Positions 52,992-62,113 are shown, counted from the first letter of the stretch. The stretch is DNA of 64,000 nt from Halorubrum sp. GN11_10-6_MGM (GCF_005435165.1 NZ_SGUC01000011.1:1-64000), one strand, 5' to 3'. The notes: generated by a model from the sequence alone, not told the origin. Translations and numbers: made by a program.

Positions 52992-54422
52992 ATGATCCAC
53001 GACCAAGCGAACTACGAGCGGGAGGGCGAGCACGTCCGGGAGCCGCTGCTCTCGGAGAAGGGGCAAGAGACCGTCGACGTGCGCGAGGACTCGCCGCTGC
53101 CCGACGACCTCACCCGCGAGGAGCTGACGCTGCCGAACCCCTCGGAGCCGGAGACGGCGCGCCACTACACCCGGCTCTCGCAGATGAACTGGGCGATCGA
53201 CTCGGGGCCGTACCCGCTGGGGAGCTGTACGATGAAGTACAACCCCAAGTTCACCGAGGACGTGGCGGCCGATCCGAACGCGGCGATCCACCCCGACCGC
53301 TCCGCGCGCTCCGCGCAGGGGAACCTCGAACTCCAGTATCGGCTCCAGGAGGTCCTCGCCGACATCGGGGGAATGGACGCCGTCACGCTCCAGCCGCCCG
53401 CGGGCGCCGCCGGCGAGCTCACGGGGATCCTCGTCGCGAAGGCGTACCACGAACACCACGGCAACGACCGCTCGGAGGTCGTGATCCCGGCGTCGGCCCA
53501 CGGGACGAACTTCGCGACCGCCGCGACCGCCGGCTACGACGTGGTCGAGCTGCCCTCCGGCGAGGACGGCCGCGTCGACCTAGAGGCGCTGGAGGCGGCC
53601 GTCGGCGACGAGACGGCCGCGCTCATGCTCACGAACCCGAACACGGTGGGGCTCTTCGAGCGCGACATCACCGAGATCGCCGACATCGTCCACGACGCCG
53701 GCGGACTGCTCTACTACGACGGCGCGAACCTCAACGCGCTGCTCGGCCGTGGGCGCCCCGGAGACATGGGATTCGACGTGATGCACTACAACGTCCACAA
53801 GACGTTCGCGACCCCCCACGGCGGCGGCGGTCCCGGCGCCGGGCCGGTCGGCGTCGTCGACGAGCTGGCGCCGTTCCTCCCGTCGCCCCGCGTCAGAGAG
53901 ACGAACGGCGGGAAGGGGTACGAGCGGTTCGAGCCGGAACACACCATCGGAAAGGTTCACGGCTTCACCGGGAACTGGCTGGTGCTGATCAAGGCGTACG
54001 CGTACGTCGCCCGCCTCGGCGACGAGGGGCTCGCGGACGCGGCCGCGAAGGCCGTCCTCAACGCGAACTACCTCGCCGAGCGGATCGACCTCGACGTACC
54101 CTTCGGTCCGTTCCACCACGAGTTCGCGGCAACCGCGGGCGACCGCGACGCGGCCGACGTCGCGAAGCGGATGCTCGACTTCGGCGTCCACCCGCCGACG
54201 ACGAAGTGGCCGGAGATGGTGCCGGAGGCGATGCTGACCGAACCCACCGAGATCGAGGGGCAGTCGTCGCTCGACGACCTCGCGGCGGCGTTCAACCTCG
54301 CGTACGCCGACACCGACGAGGCGCTGGACGCCGCCCCGAACCGGACCGCCGCGAGCCGGATCGATCAGGTCGGCGCCGCCCGGAACCCGCGGCTCTCGTG
54401 GCAGGCGCTCGGCGAGGAGTAG
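52992..54422 (+). CDS. gcvPB: Glycine dehydrogenase (decarboxylating) subunit 2
   Basis: This is the C-terminal, PLP-binding half of split P-protein, 476 residues. The PLP lysine is K270 in NVHKTFATPHGGGGPG. Motifs SCTMKYNPK and QPPAGAAGELTGILV are also visible. It decarboxylates glycine and passes aminomethyl to GcvH. The dihydrolipoyl dehydrogenase and gcvT are not in the window. Confidence 0.95.
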   Translation: MIHDQANYEREGEHVREPLLSEKGQETVDVREDSPLPDDLTREELTLPNPSEPETARHYTRLSQMNWAIDSGPYPLGSCTMKYNPKFTEDVAADPNAAIHPDRSARSAQGNLELQYRLQEVLADIGGMDAVTLQPPAGAAGELTGILVAKAYHEHHGNDRSEVVIPASAHGTNFATAATAGYDVVELPSGEDGRVDLEALEAAVGDETAALMLTNPNTVGLFERDITEIADIVHDAGGLLYYDGANLNALLGRGRPGDMGFDVMHYNVHKTFATPHGGGGPGAGPVGVVDELAPFLPSPRVRETNGGKGYERFEPEHTIGKVHGFTGNWLVLIKAYAYVARLGDEGLADAAAKAVLNANYLAERIDLDVPFGPFHHEFAATAGDRDAADVAKRMLDFGVHPPTTKWPEMVPEAMLTEPTEIEGQSSLDDLAAAFNLAYADTDEALDAAPNRTAASRIDQVGAARNPRLSWQALGEE

Positions 54423-54449
54423 GCGACCGGCCCGCCTCGGCAGGCGGCG

Positions 54450-55271
54450 TCACGGCTCGGTCGGGGCGGACCGGGCCGGTTCTTCGCCGTCGACCGCGTC
54501 GAGGTCGTCGGTGGCCGAACCGGCCGCGTCGAGCTCGTCCGCGTCGAACTCCTCCTCGTCGAGCGCGCCCGTCTCGCCGGGATCGGCCTCGCCGGTGTCG
54601 GACGTCGAAACCGGGGCCCCGCCGTCGACGAACCGCCGCATCACCCGTCCCTCGGCGCGGTGGAGCGTCTCGCTACACGTCGACTTCGCGATCCCGTCCG
54701 CCTCGGCCAGCTCCGTGAGCGTACACCGGCGCGGCGTGTCGTAGTACCCCTTTCGGACCGCCTCGAAGACCAGGTCGCGCTGCGCTTCCGTGAGCGTCCG
54801 CTCCGGCTCGTCGACCCCGGCCGCGGCGACGCCGACCGTCACCCCGTCGCCGGCGAGCCGGCGCCCGAACGCCTCGATCCGGTCCCGGTCGCCGACGACC
54901 GTCACCGTCGCCCGGCCGTCGGCGACCTCGACCGTCGACGCTACCGGGAGCCCGACCGCCCGCGCCGCCGGGAGGTACGCGGGAGCGCGCCCGACGACCC
55001 GAAGCACGTGCCCGTCGCCGCGGCGCTCGATCGACGTCGCGCGAGCGACGCCCTCGTGGTCGCGGAGCGCTTCCTCGACGCGGTCCCTGTCGGCGCCGCC
55101 GACGAGCACGGTCGCCGCCGCGTCCGCGTCGGCGCCGTCGGCCGACTCTCGGGCGTCGCCGTCGAGCGCGATCGTCTCCGTAACCCGGAGCGTCGCCGAC
55201 GGAACGCTCCGCGAGGCGTCGCCGAGCCACGACCCCCCCGGGAGGTCCAACCGAAACTCCGTCCGGCTCAT
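54450..55271 (-). CDS. Bat-like HTH-10 transcription regulator
   Basis: This protein has 273 residues. An N-terminal ACT-like or regulatory region (SATLRVTETIALDG) leads to the C-terminal HTH-10 domain (LTEAQRDLVFEAVRKGYYDTP and TLTELAEADGIAKSTCSETLHR). A short acidic tail follows. Such regulators are abundant in haloarchaea, with mostly unknown targets. It is divergent from thrC, across a 242-bp gap. The ATG at 55271 is the best start; two upstream in-frame ATGs lie in non-conserved sequence. Confidence 0.82.
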   Translation of the reverse strand: MSRTEFRLDLPGGSWLGDASRSVPSATLRVTETIALDGDARESADGADADAAATVLVGGADRDRVEEALRDHEGVARATSIERRGDGHVLRVVGRAPAYLPAARAVGLPVASTVEVADGRATVTVVGDRDRIEAFGRRLAGDGVTVGVAAAGVDEPERTLTEAQRDLVFEAVRKGYYDTPRRCTLTELAEADGIAKSTCSETLHRAEGRVMRRFVDGGAPVSTSDTGEADPGETGALDEEEFDADELDAAGSATDDLDAVDGEEPARSAPTEP

Positions 55272-55513
55272 CGCTTCCACCCCGGCGTTCCACGCGGCCC
55301 GGCCGTCCAGACGGTCGCTGATACGCGCATCTCCCGTGAGGGTACGTCCTCGGCGCCCCTCGGCGCACTGCTTCATACGTTTCGAACCTAAGTACCCCGA
55401 GGGCTGGAAGGAACCGCGGACCGTCGCGGGCACGGTACCGGCTGTACCGCGACCGGGACACGGAGGGTACCGCGACCGCAGCACCGAAGTTCCCGGCGCA
55501 CGAGCGCGGTCGC

Positions 55514-56746
55514 ATGGAGACGACGGACGCGTTCATCGGGCTGACCTGCGTCGACTGCGGGGAGACGTTCGACGCGGAGGCGGCGACGCACCGCTGTCCC
55601 GACTGCGACGGGATCTTAGACCCCGACTACGACTACGACCGGATCGACCTCGCCCCGGAGACGCTCGACGCCCGGCCCGACGGGTCGATGTGGCGGTACG
55701 AGGAGCTGCTCCCCTTCCCGGCCGAGACGGCGGTGTCGCTCGGCGAGGGCGCCACGCCGCTCGTGGAGTGTCCGTCGCTCGCGGACGCGATGGGCGTCGG
55801 CCGCGTCCTCCTGAAAGACGAGGGGGCGAACCCGACGGGGACGTTCAAGGACCGCGGGCAGGCGGCCGCGATGACGGCCGCGCGCGAACACGGCGCGAGC
55901 GAGGTCGCGCTGAACAGCGCGGGCAACGCCGGACAGGCGGCCGCGGCGTACGCGGCGCGGGCGGACCTCGACGCGCACGTGTTCCTCCCGTCGCGGGCGG
56001 GGTTCACCCAGAAGGCGATGACGGAGGTCCACGGCGCGGACCTCACCGTCACCGACCCCGTCGGCGGCAACTCGCAGATCGGTGACGCGGGCGCCGCGTA
56101 CGCCGAGGCGATGGAGGCGAACCCCGAGTGGTACTCGACGAAGACGTTCGTCACGCCGTACCGCCACGAGGGGAAGAAGACGATGGCGCTGGAGCTGCTG
56201 GCGCAGCTCGACTGGGAGGTCCCGGACGGCGTCGTCTACCCGACCGGCGGCGGCGTCGGGCTGGTGGGGATGCACAAGGCGGCCCAGGAGGCGGAGAAGC
56301 TGGGATGGACGGACGGGCTGGTCCCGATGTACGCCGCGCAGGCGGCGGGCTGTGCCCCGGTCGTCGACGCCTACGAGGCGGGCGCGGACGAGCACGAGCC
56401 GCTCGACGACGCCGAGGTCGACACGGCGTGTAACGGGATCGCGATCCCGGACCCCGGCGCGAGCCGGCTCATCTTGGAGGCGGTCCGCGAGTCGGACGGC
56501 GGCGCGGTGGCGACGACCGACCGGGAGATCCTCGACGCCGCGATCGACGTCGCGCGCACGGAGGGGCTGGAGGTGGGCGCGACCTGCGCGGCCGCGGTGT
56601 CGGGGGCGTTCGCGCTCGCGGCGTCCGGCGAGTTCGGCCCGGACGACACGGTCGTCCTGCTCAACACCGGCGCGGGGAACAAGGACGTGGACTCGCTGCG
56701 CGCGCACCTCGGCGAGCGCGAGGCGGACGCCGACGCCGCCGAGTAG
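55514..56746 (+). CDS. thrC: Threonine synthase
   Basis: This PLP enzyme makes threonine from O-phosphohomoserine. It has 410 residues. An N-terminal zinc-ribbon-like motif (CVDCGETF...CPDC) precedes the catalytic fold. The PLP lysine is K112 in TFKDRG, followed by NSAGNAGQAAAAYA and GGVGLVGMHKAA. It is transcribed alone after a 242-bp gap from the HTH regulator. Confidence 0.92.
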   Translation: METTDAFIGLTCVDCGETFDAEAATHRCPDCDGILDPDYDYDRIDLAPETLDARPDGSMWRYEELLPFPAETAVSLGEGATPLVECPSLADAMGVGRVLLKDEGANPTGTFKDRGQAAAMTAAREHGASEVALNSAGNAGQAAAAYAARADLDAHVFLPSRAGFTQKAMTEVHGADLTVTDPVGGNSQIGDAGAAYAEAMEANPEWYSTKTFVTPYRHEGKKTMALELLAQLDWEVPDGVVYPTGGGVGLVGMHKAAQEAEKLGWTDGLVPMYAAQAAGCAPVVDAYEAGADEHEPLDDAEVDTACNGIAIPDPGASRLILEAVRESDGGAVATTDREILDAAIDVARTEGLEVGATCAAAVSGAFALAASGEFGPDDTVVLLNTGAGNKDVDSLRAHLGEREADADAAE

Positions 56747-56777
56747 TCGCGCGAAGCCGAGTAGTCGCGCGAAGTCG
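56742..56777. repeat. Two 18-bp tandem repeats at the thrC 3' end
   Basis: GAGTAGTCGCGCGAAGCC is followed directly by a copy with one changed base. The first unit contains the thrC stop codon, so the duplication adds a second TAG-bearing copy beyond the gene. Confidence 0.8.
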
Positions 56778-56843
56778 GGGTTCCGCCGGCGGGAGAGGGA
56801 CCGGATCGGAACCACTACGGCGGGCGGTCGCGACCCCTCGCGC

Positions 56844-57761
56844 ATGGAACTCGGCGTCATCGGACTCGGGCGGATGGGACAGATCGTCGCGAACCGGTCG
56901 CTGGAGGCGGGCCACGACGTGGTCGCGTTCGACCTCTCGGCGGAGGCGACCGCGCAGGCGGCCGAGAACGGCGCGGATCCGGCCGACTCGGTGGCCGACC
57001 TCTGCGACCGGTTGGACGGGTCCGGGGGAGAGGACGGCAAGCGCATCTGGCTGATGGTGCCCGCGGGCGACGCGGTCGACGCCACGCTCGACGAGTTGGA
57101 GCCGCACCTCGACGCCGAGGACGTCGTCGTCGACGGCGGCAACTCGCACTTCGAGGAGTCCGTCCGGCGCGCCGAGGCGACGGACGCGGCGTACCTCGAC
57201 TGCGGCACCTCCGGCGGCCCCGCGAGCGCCGAAGCGGGCTTCTCGCTGATGGTCGGCGGCCCGGCGTGGGCGTACGAGGAGTTCGTGCCGGTGTTCGACG
57301 CGGTCGCGACCGGCCCCGACGGCCACGACCGCATGGGCGAGTCCGGGTCGGGCCACTACGTGAAGATGGTCCACAACGGCGTCGAGTACGCGCTGATGCA
57401 GGCGTACGGCGAGGGGTTCGAACTGCTCGCCGACGGGCGCTACGACCTCGACATGGAGTCCGTCGCGCGCACCTGGAACAACGGCGCCGTGATCCGGTCG
57501 TGGCTCCTAGAGCTGTGCGAGGAGGCGTTCCGCGAGGAGGGAAGCGACCTGGGCGACGTGGCGGACCACGTCGCCGGCGGCTCGACGGGCACGTGGACCG
57601 TCGAGGAGGCGCTCGAACAGGAGGTGCCGGTCCCGATCATCTACCAGGCGCTCGCGGAGCGGTTCGACTCCCGCAACGAGGGGCGCTTCTCGCGGCGACT
57701 CGCGAACCGGCTCCGGTACGGGTTCGGGCGGCACGAGGTCGCGCGGCGCGACGGCGAGTAA
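56844..57761 (+). CDS. gndA: Decarboxylating 6-phosphogluconate dehydrogenase
   Basis: This 305-residue short form oxidises 6-phosphogluconate to ribulose 5-phosphate. The Rossmann start is IGLGRMGQIVANR and the substrate motif is the DGGNSHFEESVRRA and CGTSGG region. The catalytic HNGVEYALMQAYGEG is also visible. The shorter, probably NAD-linked type is common in haloarchaea. The ATG at 56844 is chosen over a longer frame that runs back through thrC. Confidence 0.9.
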   Translation: MELGVIGLGRMGQIVANRSLEAGHDVVAFDLSAEATAQAAENGADPADSVADLCDRLDGSGGEDGKRIWLMVPAGDAVDATLDELEPHLDAEDVVVDGGNSHFEESVRRAEATDAAYLDCGTSGGPASAEAGFSLMVGGPAWAYEEFVPVFDAVATGPDGHDRMGESGSGHYVKMVHNGVEYALMQAYGEGFELLADGRYDLDMESVARTWNNGAVIRSWLLELCEEAFREEGSDLGDVADHVAGGSTGTWTVEEALEQEVPVPIIYQALAERFDSRNEGRFSRRLANRLRYGFGRHEVARRDGE

Positions 57762-57819
57762 ACTCGCGTCGAAACGGCGTTTGTTCGACACACCGAGAGA
57801 AACGTCCGATCCGCGATTC

Positions 57820-58086
57820 GGTGGCGCGTGCCTGTGAGGCCGCCTCGCGGCCGAGCAGCATCGCGCGAGGGAGTCGGAGCGGCGCGCTCACGCGCCGCTC
57901 CAACGAGGCTGGGGAGGCGTGAGGTGCTGTGCGGTCGCGGTCGGGTGGGATTCGAAGGGGCAGTCGCGAGGGCGAAGCACGCCGCAGCTAGCACCGCACG
58001 AACGGAGTGAGTGCGGCGCGCAGCAAGGCGCGCGAGCCGTCGCGACTGGGGCTTCGGCGGTGTTCGTGTCGCTCAGCCAGTTATAC
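57820..58086 (-). repeat. Structured interspersed repeat, copy 2 (reversed)
   Basis: This copy fills much of the 474-bp gap between gndA and DUF5802 and reads leftward. GTATAAC (58080-58086) is the box, about 28 bp before GAAGCCCC (58055 down to 58048). Hairpin 1 is AGTCGCGA (58047-58040) with TCGCGACT (57969-57962). Hairpin 2 is an 11-bp perfect stem, 57901-57891 with 57886-57876. Hairpin 3 is GGCCGC/GCGGCC (57852-57847 and 57843-57838). The conserved blocks GACCGCAC.., CTCCCTCGCGCG and CGCGCCACCG occur in the same order as in the other copies. Confidence 0.85.
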
Positions 58087-58235
58087 AGGGTTTGTTTTCC
58101 CGGACAGTTCGGATGAAGTACTGAACACGGCGTCCGATGAACTGTTCCATTGGACGCTTCTCGTCCCGATTATCACGGTCAATCACGTCCGAGAAACACT
58201 TATGTACGGTCGTGGTAGAGGATACCACGCATAGA

Positions 58236-58580
58236 ATGTTCGAGCGATTCTCGAGCGGCTACTACCTGGGGGAACTGTACGTGGAGCCCCACGGCGGCGA
58301 GCGCGCCGTCATCCAGCGGGCGGACCACGAACACGTCAACGAGCAGCTGTACGCGGACGGCGAGGGCGTCGAGCGACTCGACGCCCCCCTCGTCATGAAA
58401 GTCGACGGCGGCCACATCCCGGTGGGCGGCGACGACGACGTACCCAGCGGCACGCTCGCGATCCCGCAGGAACTCGCCGACGAGACGCTCCCGGACCGCC
58501 GGAACGTGCTGCTGGCGGACGCGGACCGCGCGGAGAAGTTGTTGCGCTGGGAAGGGTGGGAGCCGTTCGTGAACGCGTAG
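58236..58580 (+). CDS. DUF5802 family protein
   Basis: This is a 114-residue acidic protein starting MFERFSSGYYLGELYVEPHG, a pattern I recall from haloarchaeal DUF5802. Conserved-looking LDAPLVMKVDGGHIPVGGDDDVPSGTL follows. TATA-like CTTATGTAC lies at 58199-58207, about 29-37 bp before the ATG. It is bracketed by two inverted copies of the structured repeat. Function unknown. Confidence 0.78.
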   Translation: MFERFSSGYYLGELYVEPHGGERAVIQRADHEHVNEQLYADGEGVERLDAPLVMKVDGGHIPVGGDDDVPSGTLAIPQELADETLPDRRNVLLADADRAEKLLRWEGWEPFVNA

Positions 58581-58620
58581 TACGAGTGAAACGCCGTGTT
58601 TCCGGTTCGCTGTAGTTACT

Positions 58621-59032
58621 CTTTATAAACGAGTTGCTGGCCTTCAAGAGGAGACATCACCGACACCCAAGCTGCTTGGTTATAAACAACTGACAGCGAA
58701 TCGCCGTCGAACACGCCCGAAGCCCCAGTCGCTCGGCCGTACGATACTGTTTCCACTTATAAACTGCCGATCGTCACGAACACCGCCGAAGCCCCAGCCG
58801 CGAGGCGGGCGCACGTTCGCCGCCCTCCTCGTCACTCGCTTCGCTCGTTCCTGCGGTGCTCGCGTCACCTGCGCCCGCCTCGCGGCTGCCCCTTCGAGTC
58901 CCGCCCAGCACAGCGACCGCACCTCACGCCTCCCCAGCCTCGCGGTTCGCGCTCTTCGAGCGCTCACCGCTCCCTCGCACGCGCTCCTCGCGGCCGCCGA
59001 AGGCGGCCGCTCGCAGGCGCGCGCCACCGCAC
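58621..59032 (+). repeat. Structured interspersed repeat, copy 3
   Basis: This element fills most of the 532-bp gap 58581-59112. TTATAAAC boxes lie at 58621-58630, 58680-58687 and 58757-58764. The last is 27 bp before GAAGCCCC (58788). Hairpin 1 is an 18-bp perfect stem, 58796-58813 with 58870-58887. Hairpin 2 pairs GCGGT..GCGCTC (58942-58954) with GAGCGC..ACCGC (58958-58970). Hairpin 3 is GCGGCCGCC (58990-58998) with GGCGGCCGC (59002-59010). The end block is TCGCAGGCGCGCGCCACCG. Confidence 0.85.
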
Positions 59033-59112
59033 CGGCAGTTACTTGTGAATACTCTCGCGTTCGTCACGCCCGCAGACGCACCTTTTAGGTCGCGGGCGAG
59101 CGCCGTTCGGGT

Positions 59113-60021
59113 ATGATCGACAGGCTGCTCGGGCGCGCCGAGCTGAAAGAGCGGATCGAGGAGCTCGAAGAGGAGAAGCGCCACCTCGAACGCCGCGCCG
59201 AGGCCGAGGAGGAGCGCCGCTCGGATGCGGTCGCCGACCGCCAGCGCGCCGAGGAGCGCGTCAACGAGCTCGAACACCGGATCGAGTCGCTGGAGGAGCG
59301 ACTGGAGCGCGCCGAGGGGACCGAAGAGTCGGTCGAGTTCCGACGCGTGAGCGACCTCCGGGGGCCGAAACTGGCGGACGCGCTCGATCGCTTTCGGCGC
59401 GTCGAGAGCGACGATCCCGAGGGGCTGCTCACGGCGTACGTCCCGGACGCCGACTCGGTCCCGGCGGCGGTCTCGGACTGGTTCGGCGACCGCACGGAGC
59501 TGGTCCGACGCGCCGCCCCCGCGGTCGTCCTCGCCGACGACACCGGCGCGGTGAGCGCCGCGCTGACGCCGCCGATAGAACCCGAGCCGTTCGACCGGTG
59601 GAGCGACCGCTTCCGGCTCGACGACGCGTGGTTCCGCCCGACCGGCCGATTCGCGTTCGCGCTGGTGCGGTCTAACACCTTCGCCGTCGGCACCTACGAG
59701 GACGGCGAGCGGGTCGCGTTCGAGGGGTTCACGACCGACGTGAAGGAGGCCCACTCGAAGGGCGGCTTCTCGCAGGGGCGCTTCGAGCGCCGGCGCGAGG
59801 GGCAGATCGACGACCACCTCGACCGGGCGATCGAGGCGCTCGCGGACGCGGCCGACGCGGCCGACGTCGACCGTGTAATCGCCGTCGGCGAGCGCAGCGT
59901 CCTCGGCCGCGTCCGCGACAGCGCCGACGTCACCGACGTCTCCGACGCCACCGGGAAGCCGGAGGCGGCGCTCGCGGACGCGTTCCGAGACTTCTGGACG
60001 GTCCGGGTCCGCGCGATCTGA
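59113..60021 (+). CDS. Vms1/ANKZF1-like peptidyl-tRNA hydrolase (VLRF1 domain)
   Basis: This protein has 302 residues. A 65-residue N-terminal coiled coil (ELEEEKRHLERRAEAEEER) is followed by a release-factor-like fold. The catalytic loop is KGGFSQGRFERRREGQ (residues 216-231), with Gln221 in the GxSQ position expected to promote peptidyl-tRNA hydrolysis. A C-terminal domain like eRF1/Vms1 follows (RVIAVGERSVLGRV). A ribosome rescue role is likely. TATA CTTTTAGG (59082-59089) is 24-31 bp upstream. Confidence 0.82.
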   Translation: MIDRLLGRAELKERIEELEEEKRHLERRAEAEEERRSDAVADRQRAEERVNELEHRIESLEERLERAEGTEESVEFRRVSDLRGPKLADALDRFRRVESDDPEGLLTAYVPDADSVPAAVSDWFGDRTELVRRAAPAVVLADDTGAVSAALTPPIEPEPFDRWSDRFRLDDAWFRPTGRFAFALVRSNTFAVGTYEDGERVAFEGFTTDVKEAHSKGGFSQGRFERRREGQIDDHLDRAIEALADAADAADVDRVIAVGERSVLGRVRDSADVTDVSDATGKPEAALADAFRDFWTVRVRAI

Positions 60022-60047
60022 GCCGACTCGAAGACTGTCGGCCGGCG

Positions 60048-60470
60048 TCAGAACGGTGACTCGAGGCCCTCGTCGTCTCCGCCGTCGCCGTCGGACGCGG
60101 GCGTCTCCGTCAGCTCGCCGACATCCCGCTCCCACGCCTCGACGCCGCCGCGGAGGCTCTCGACGCGAGCGCTCTGCGTGCCCTCGTAGCTGCCGATCAG
60201 CTGCGCCGCCTGCTGACTGGCGACGCCGTGCGGGCAGACGGTGACGATCCGGTCGGCGCCTTCCAGCTCGGCGACTCGGCTCGTCAGCTCCGGGAAGGGG
60301 ATACACTCGCTGTCGGGGAGGTGGCCGCGGTCGAACGCGCGCCGGTCGCGGATGTCGACGATTCGAAGCGATCCGGCGGCGGCGCGGTCGGCATCGTCGG
60401 GGCCGTCGGTGGAGCCCTCGCGCTCGTCTAACAGCGCCGACAGCTCCTCGGGGTCGATTTCGCCGTCCAT
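60048..60470 (-). CDS. Rhodanese-domain protein
   Basis: This protein has 140 residues. A single rhodanese domain shows VDIRDRRAFDRGHLPDS and an active-site Cys in VCPHGVASQQAA, in the position that carries persulfide in sulfurtransferases. The start ATG at 60470 abuts the cupin stop region, with a one-base overlap, so both genes form one leftward unit. The sulfur acceptor is unknown. Confidence 0.85.
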   Translation of the reverse strand: MDGEIDPEELSALLDEREGSTDGPDDADRAAAGSLRIVDIRDRRAFDRGHLPDSECIPFPELTSRVAELEGADRIVTVCPHGVASQQAAQLIGSYEGTQSARVESLRGGVEAWERDVGELTETPASDGDGGDDEGLESPF

Positions 60471-60796
60471 CAGTTGAGCGGGGCGATGCTGGCCGTGAGC
60501 ACGGCTCGGTCGTCGGTGTCGTTGCGGGCGCCGTGGACCGCGCCACGCTCGTTGTACACGACTGCGGGCGCCGCGAGCGCCGCTTCCTCGTCGTCGCGGA
60601 CCACGGTCGGTTCGCCTTCGAGCACGTGGAACACGTTCGTCGCGTCGGCGTGTTCGTGGGGGTCGACCGTCGCGTCCGGGCCGAGGACGAACGCCTTCAC
60701 GAGCACGTCGTCGGTGACGACGAGCTCCGCCGTCTCGACCTCGCCGGGGGCCGGGTCGAGCCCGGCGACCGCCGCCGCGTAGCTGTCGAGCGTCAT
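60470..60796 (-). CDS. Cupin-domain protein
   Basis: This 108-residue single cupin domain has PHEHADATNVFHVLEGEPTVV holding the metal-binding histidines and glutamate, and a second motif GAVHGARNDTDD. The ATG at 60796 is chosen over a GTG two codons earlier. It is expressed with the downstream rhodanese gene. The substrate is unknown. Confidence 0.82.
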   Translation of the reverse strand: MTLDSYAAAVAGLDPAPGEVETAELVVTDDVLVKAFVLGPDATVDPHEHADATNVFHVLEGEPTVVRDDEEAALAAPAVVYNERGAVHGARNDTDDRAVLTASIAPLN

Positions 60797-60843
60797 ACCC
60801 ACACCTCGCGCGGAAGCGTGAAAAGTCGCGCGCTCGGGGCGAC

Positions 60844-61377
60844 TCAGTACGACGGCGACTCCTCGGGCTCGCCGTCGCGCGCGTTGGCGACCCGACCGAG
60901 AGTGAAGAGGAGGTCGGAGAGCCGGTTGAGATAGGTGACGACGGCCTCGTTTATCGGCTCTGAGCGCGCGAGGTCGACGACCCGGCGCTCCGCCCGCCGG
61001 ACCACGGCGCGCGCGTGGTGGAGCGCGGCCCCCGCCTCGCCCCCGCCGGGGAGGACGAACGACCGCAGCGGCTCCAGCTCCTCGTCGAACGCGTCGATGC
61101 GCTCTTCGAGCAGGTCGGTGTGGCCGCTCTCGACCTGTGGGTCCTCCGGATCGGGGTCCGGGTTGGCGAGGTCCGCCTGAACGACGTGGAGGTGGTTCTG
61201 GATCGTCTCCAGCAGGTCGTCGACGTCGTCGTGGCCCGTCGGGCGAACCGTGCCGAGCAGCGCGTTCGCCTCGTCGACGGTGCCGTACGCCTCGATGCGG
61301 TGGCTCGACTTCGACACCCGGCTCATGTCCCGGAGGTCGGTCTCGCCCTCGTCGCCGCGGCCGGTGTAGATGCTCAT
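60844..61377 (-). CDS. Corrinoid adenosyltransferase, PduO type
   Basis: This 177-residue enzyme transfers adenosine from ATP to cob(I)alamin or cobinamide. The N-terminal ATP-binding YTGRGDEGETDL, the R-rich AVVRRAERRVVDLAR and NRLSDLLFTLGR helices are characteristic. The ATG overlaps the stop of the upstream glutaredoxin-like gene (ATGA at 61374-61377), so they are cotranscribed. No other cobalamin genes are in the window. Confidence 0.9.
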   Translation of the reverse strand: MSIYTGRGDEGETDLRDMSRVSKSSHRIEAYGTVDEANALLGTVRPTGHDDVDDLLETIQNHLHVVQADLANPDPDPEDPQVESGHTDLLEERIDAFDEELEPLRSFVLPGGGEAGAALHHARAVVRRAERRVVDLARSEPINEAVVTYLNRLSDLLFTLGRVANARDGEPEESPSY

Positions 61378-61613
61378 GCGAGGGTCCTCTCGACGTACTC
61401 GACGATGTTCGCGCTCTCGGCCATCGTCACGCCGCGCTCCTCGTCGACGAGGACCGGGACGCCGCGCTGGCCGCTCACTCGCTTGACCTCGTTCCGGTCG
61501 GAGTGGAGCGCGTCGACCCACTCCGTCTCGTACTCGACGCCCGCGTCGTCCAGGGCGTCGGCCGCCTTCTCGCACCACGGACACCCGTCGAGGGCGTACA
61601 GTCGAACGCTCAT
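61374..61613 (-). CDS. Glutaredoxin/GST N-terminal-like protein
   Basis: This 79-residue thioredoxin-fold protein has CPWC redox site (residues 11-14), the cis-proline region QRGVPVLVDE and a C-terminal SANIVEYVERTL helix. It is the size of a glutaredoxin. The ATG at 61613 is chosen; an upstream in-frame ATG would add a short unlike segment. It is coupled to the adenosyltransferase. Confidence 0.88.
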   Translation of the reverse strand: MSVRLYALDGCPWCEKAADALDDAGVEYETEWVDALHSDRNEVKRVSGQRGVPVLVDEERGVTMAESANIVEYVERTLA

Positions 61614-61714
61614 ACCGATCGATCCGTCCGCGCCGTCAAGAAGGTGTGCGTCCGGTGCGGTTCGGACGCCTCGGCGACGGTCGCCTCCACCGACAGTCGT
61701 CTCCGCCGACCGCC

Positions 61715-62113
61715 TCACAGGTCGTGGTACGACTCCATCTCCGTCCGGTGGTCCTCGGGGAGCGGCGCCGGCTCGCCCGTCTCCGGGTCCAGCGAGACGA
61801 GCGTCGCCTCGGCCTCCGCGGCGACCGCGCCGCCGACGCGGACCTCGTGGGTCATCGTCGCGCTCGACCGGCCGAGCTCCGCCACGTCGACGGTGACGGT
61901 GACCTCGCGGTCGGACAGCTCGACCGAGCGTCGGAAGTCGATCGAGATCGACGCCAGCACGGTCGACGACCGCATGAGGTCCGCGTCGAGTATGTCGCGG
62001 AAGTACTGCGCCCGCGCCTGCTCGATGTACGTCGCGTAGACGGCGTTGTTGACGTGACCCATCGCGTCGATGTCGCGGAACCGCACGTCGATCTCCGCGG
62101 TGTACGTACCCAT
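61715..62113 (-). CDS. 4-hydroxybenzoyl-CoA-type thioesterase
   Basis: This 132-residue hot-dog-fold acyl-CoA thioesterase has FRDIDAMGHVNNAVYATYIEQ, with the catalytic Asp and the conserved GHVNN element, and SISIDFRRSVELSDREV. The acyl group is unknown. The ATG at 62113 gives the standard start; a longer frame is not family-like. Confidence 0.88.
   Translation of the reverse strand: MGTYTAEIDVRFRDIDAMGHVNNAVYATYIEQARAQYFRDILDADLMRSSTVLASISIDFRRSVELSDREVTVTVDVAELGRSSATMTHEVRVGGAVAAEAEATLVSLDPETGEPAPLPEDHRTEMESYHDL

Noticed and set aside
58680-59027. 115-residue minus-strand frame over repeat copy 3
   Set aside because: It spans the hairpins and leader boxes and has no match in copies 1 and 2 beyond one short stretch; it is treated as a by-product of the repeat.
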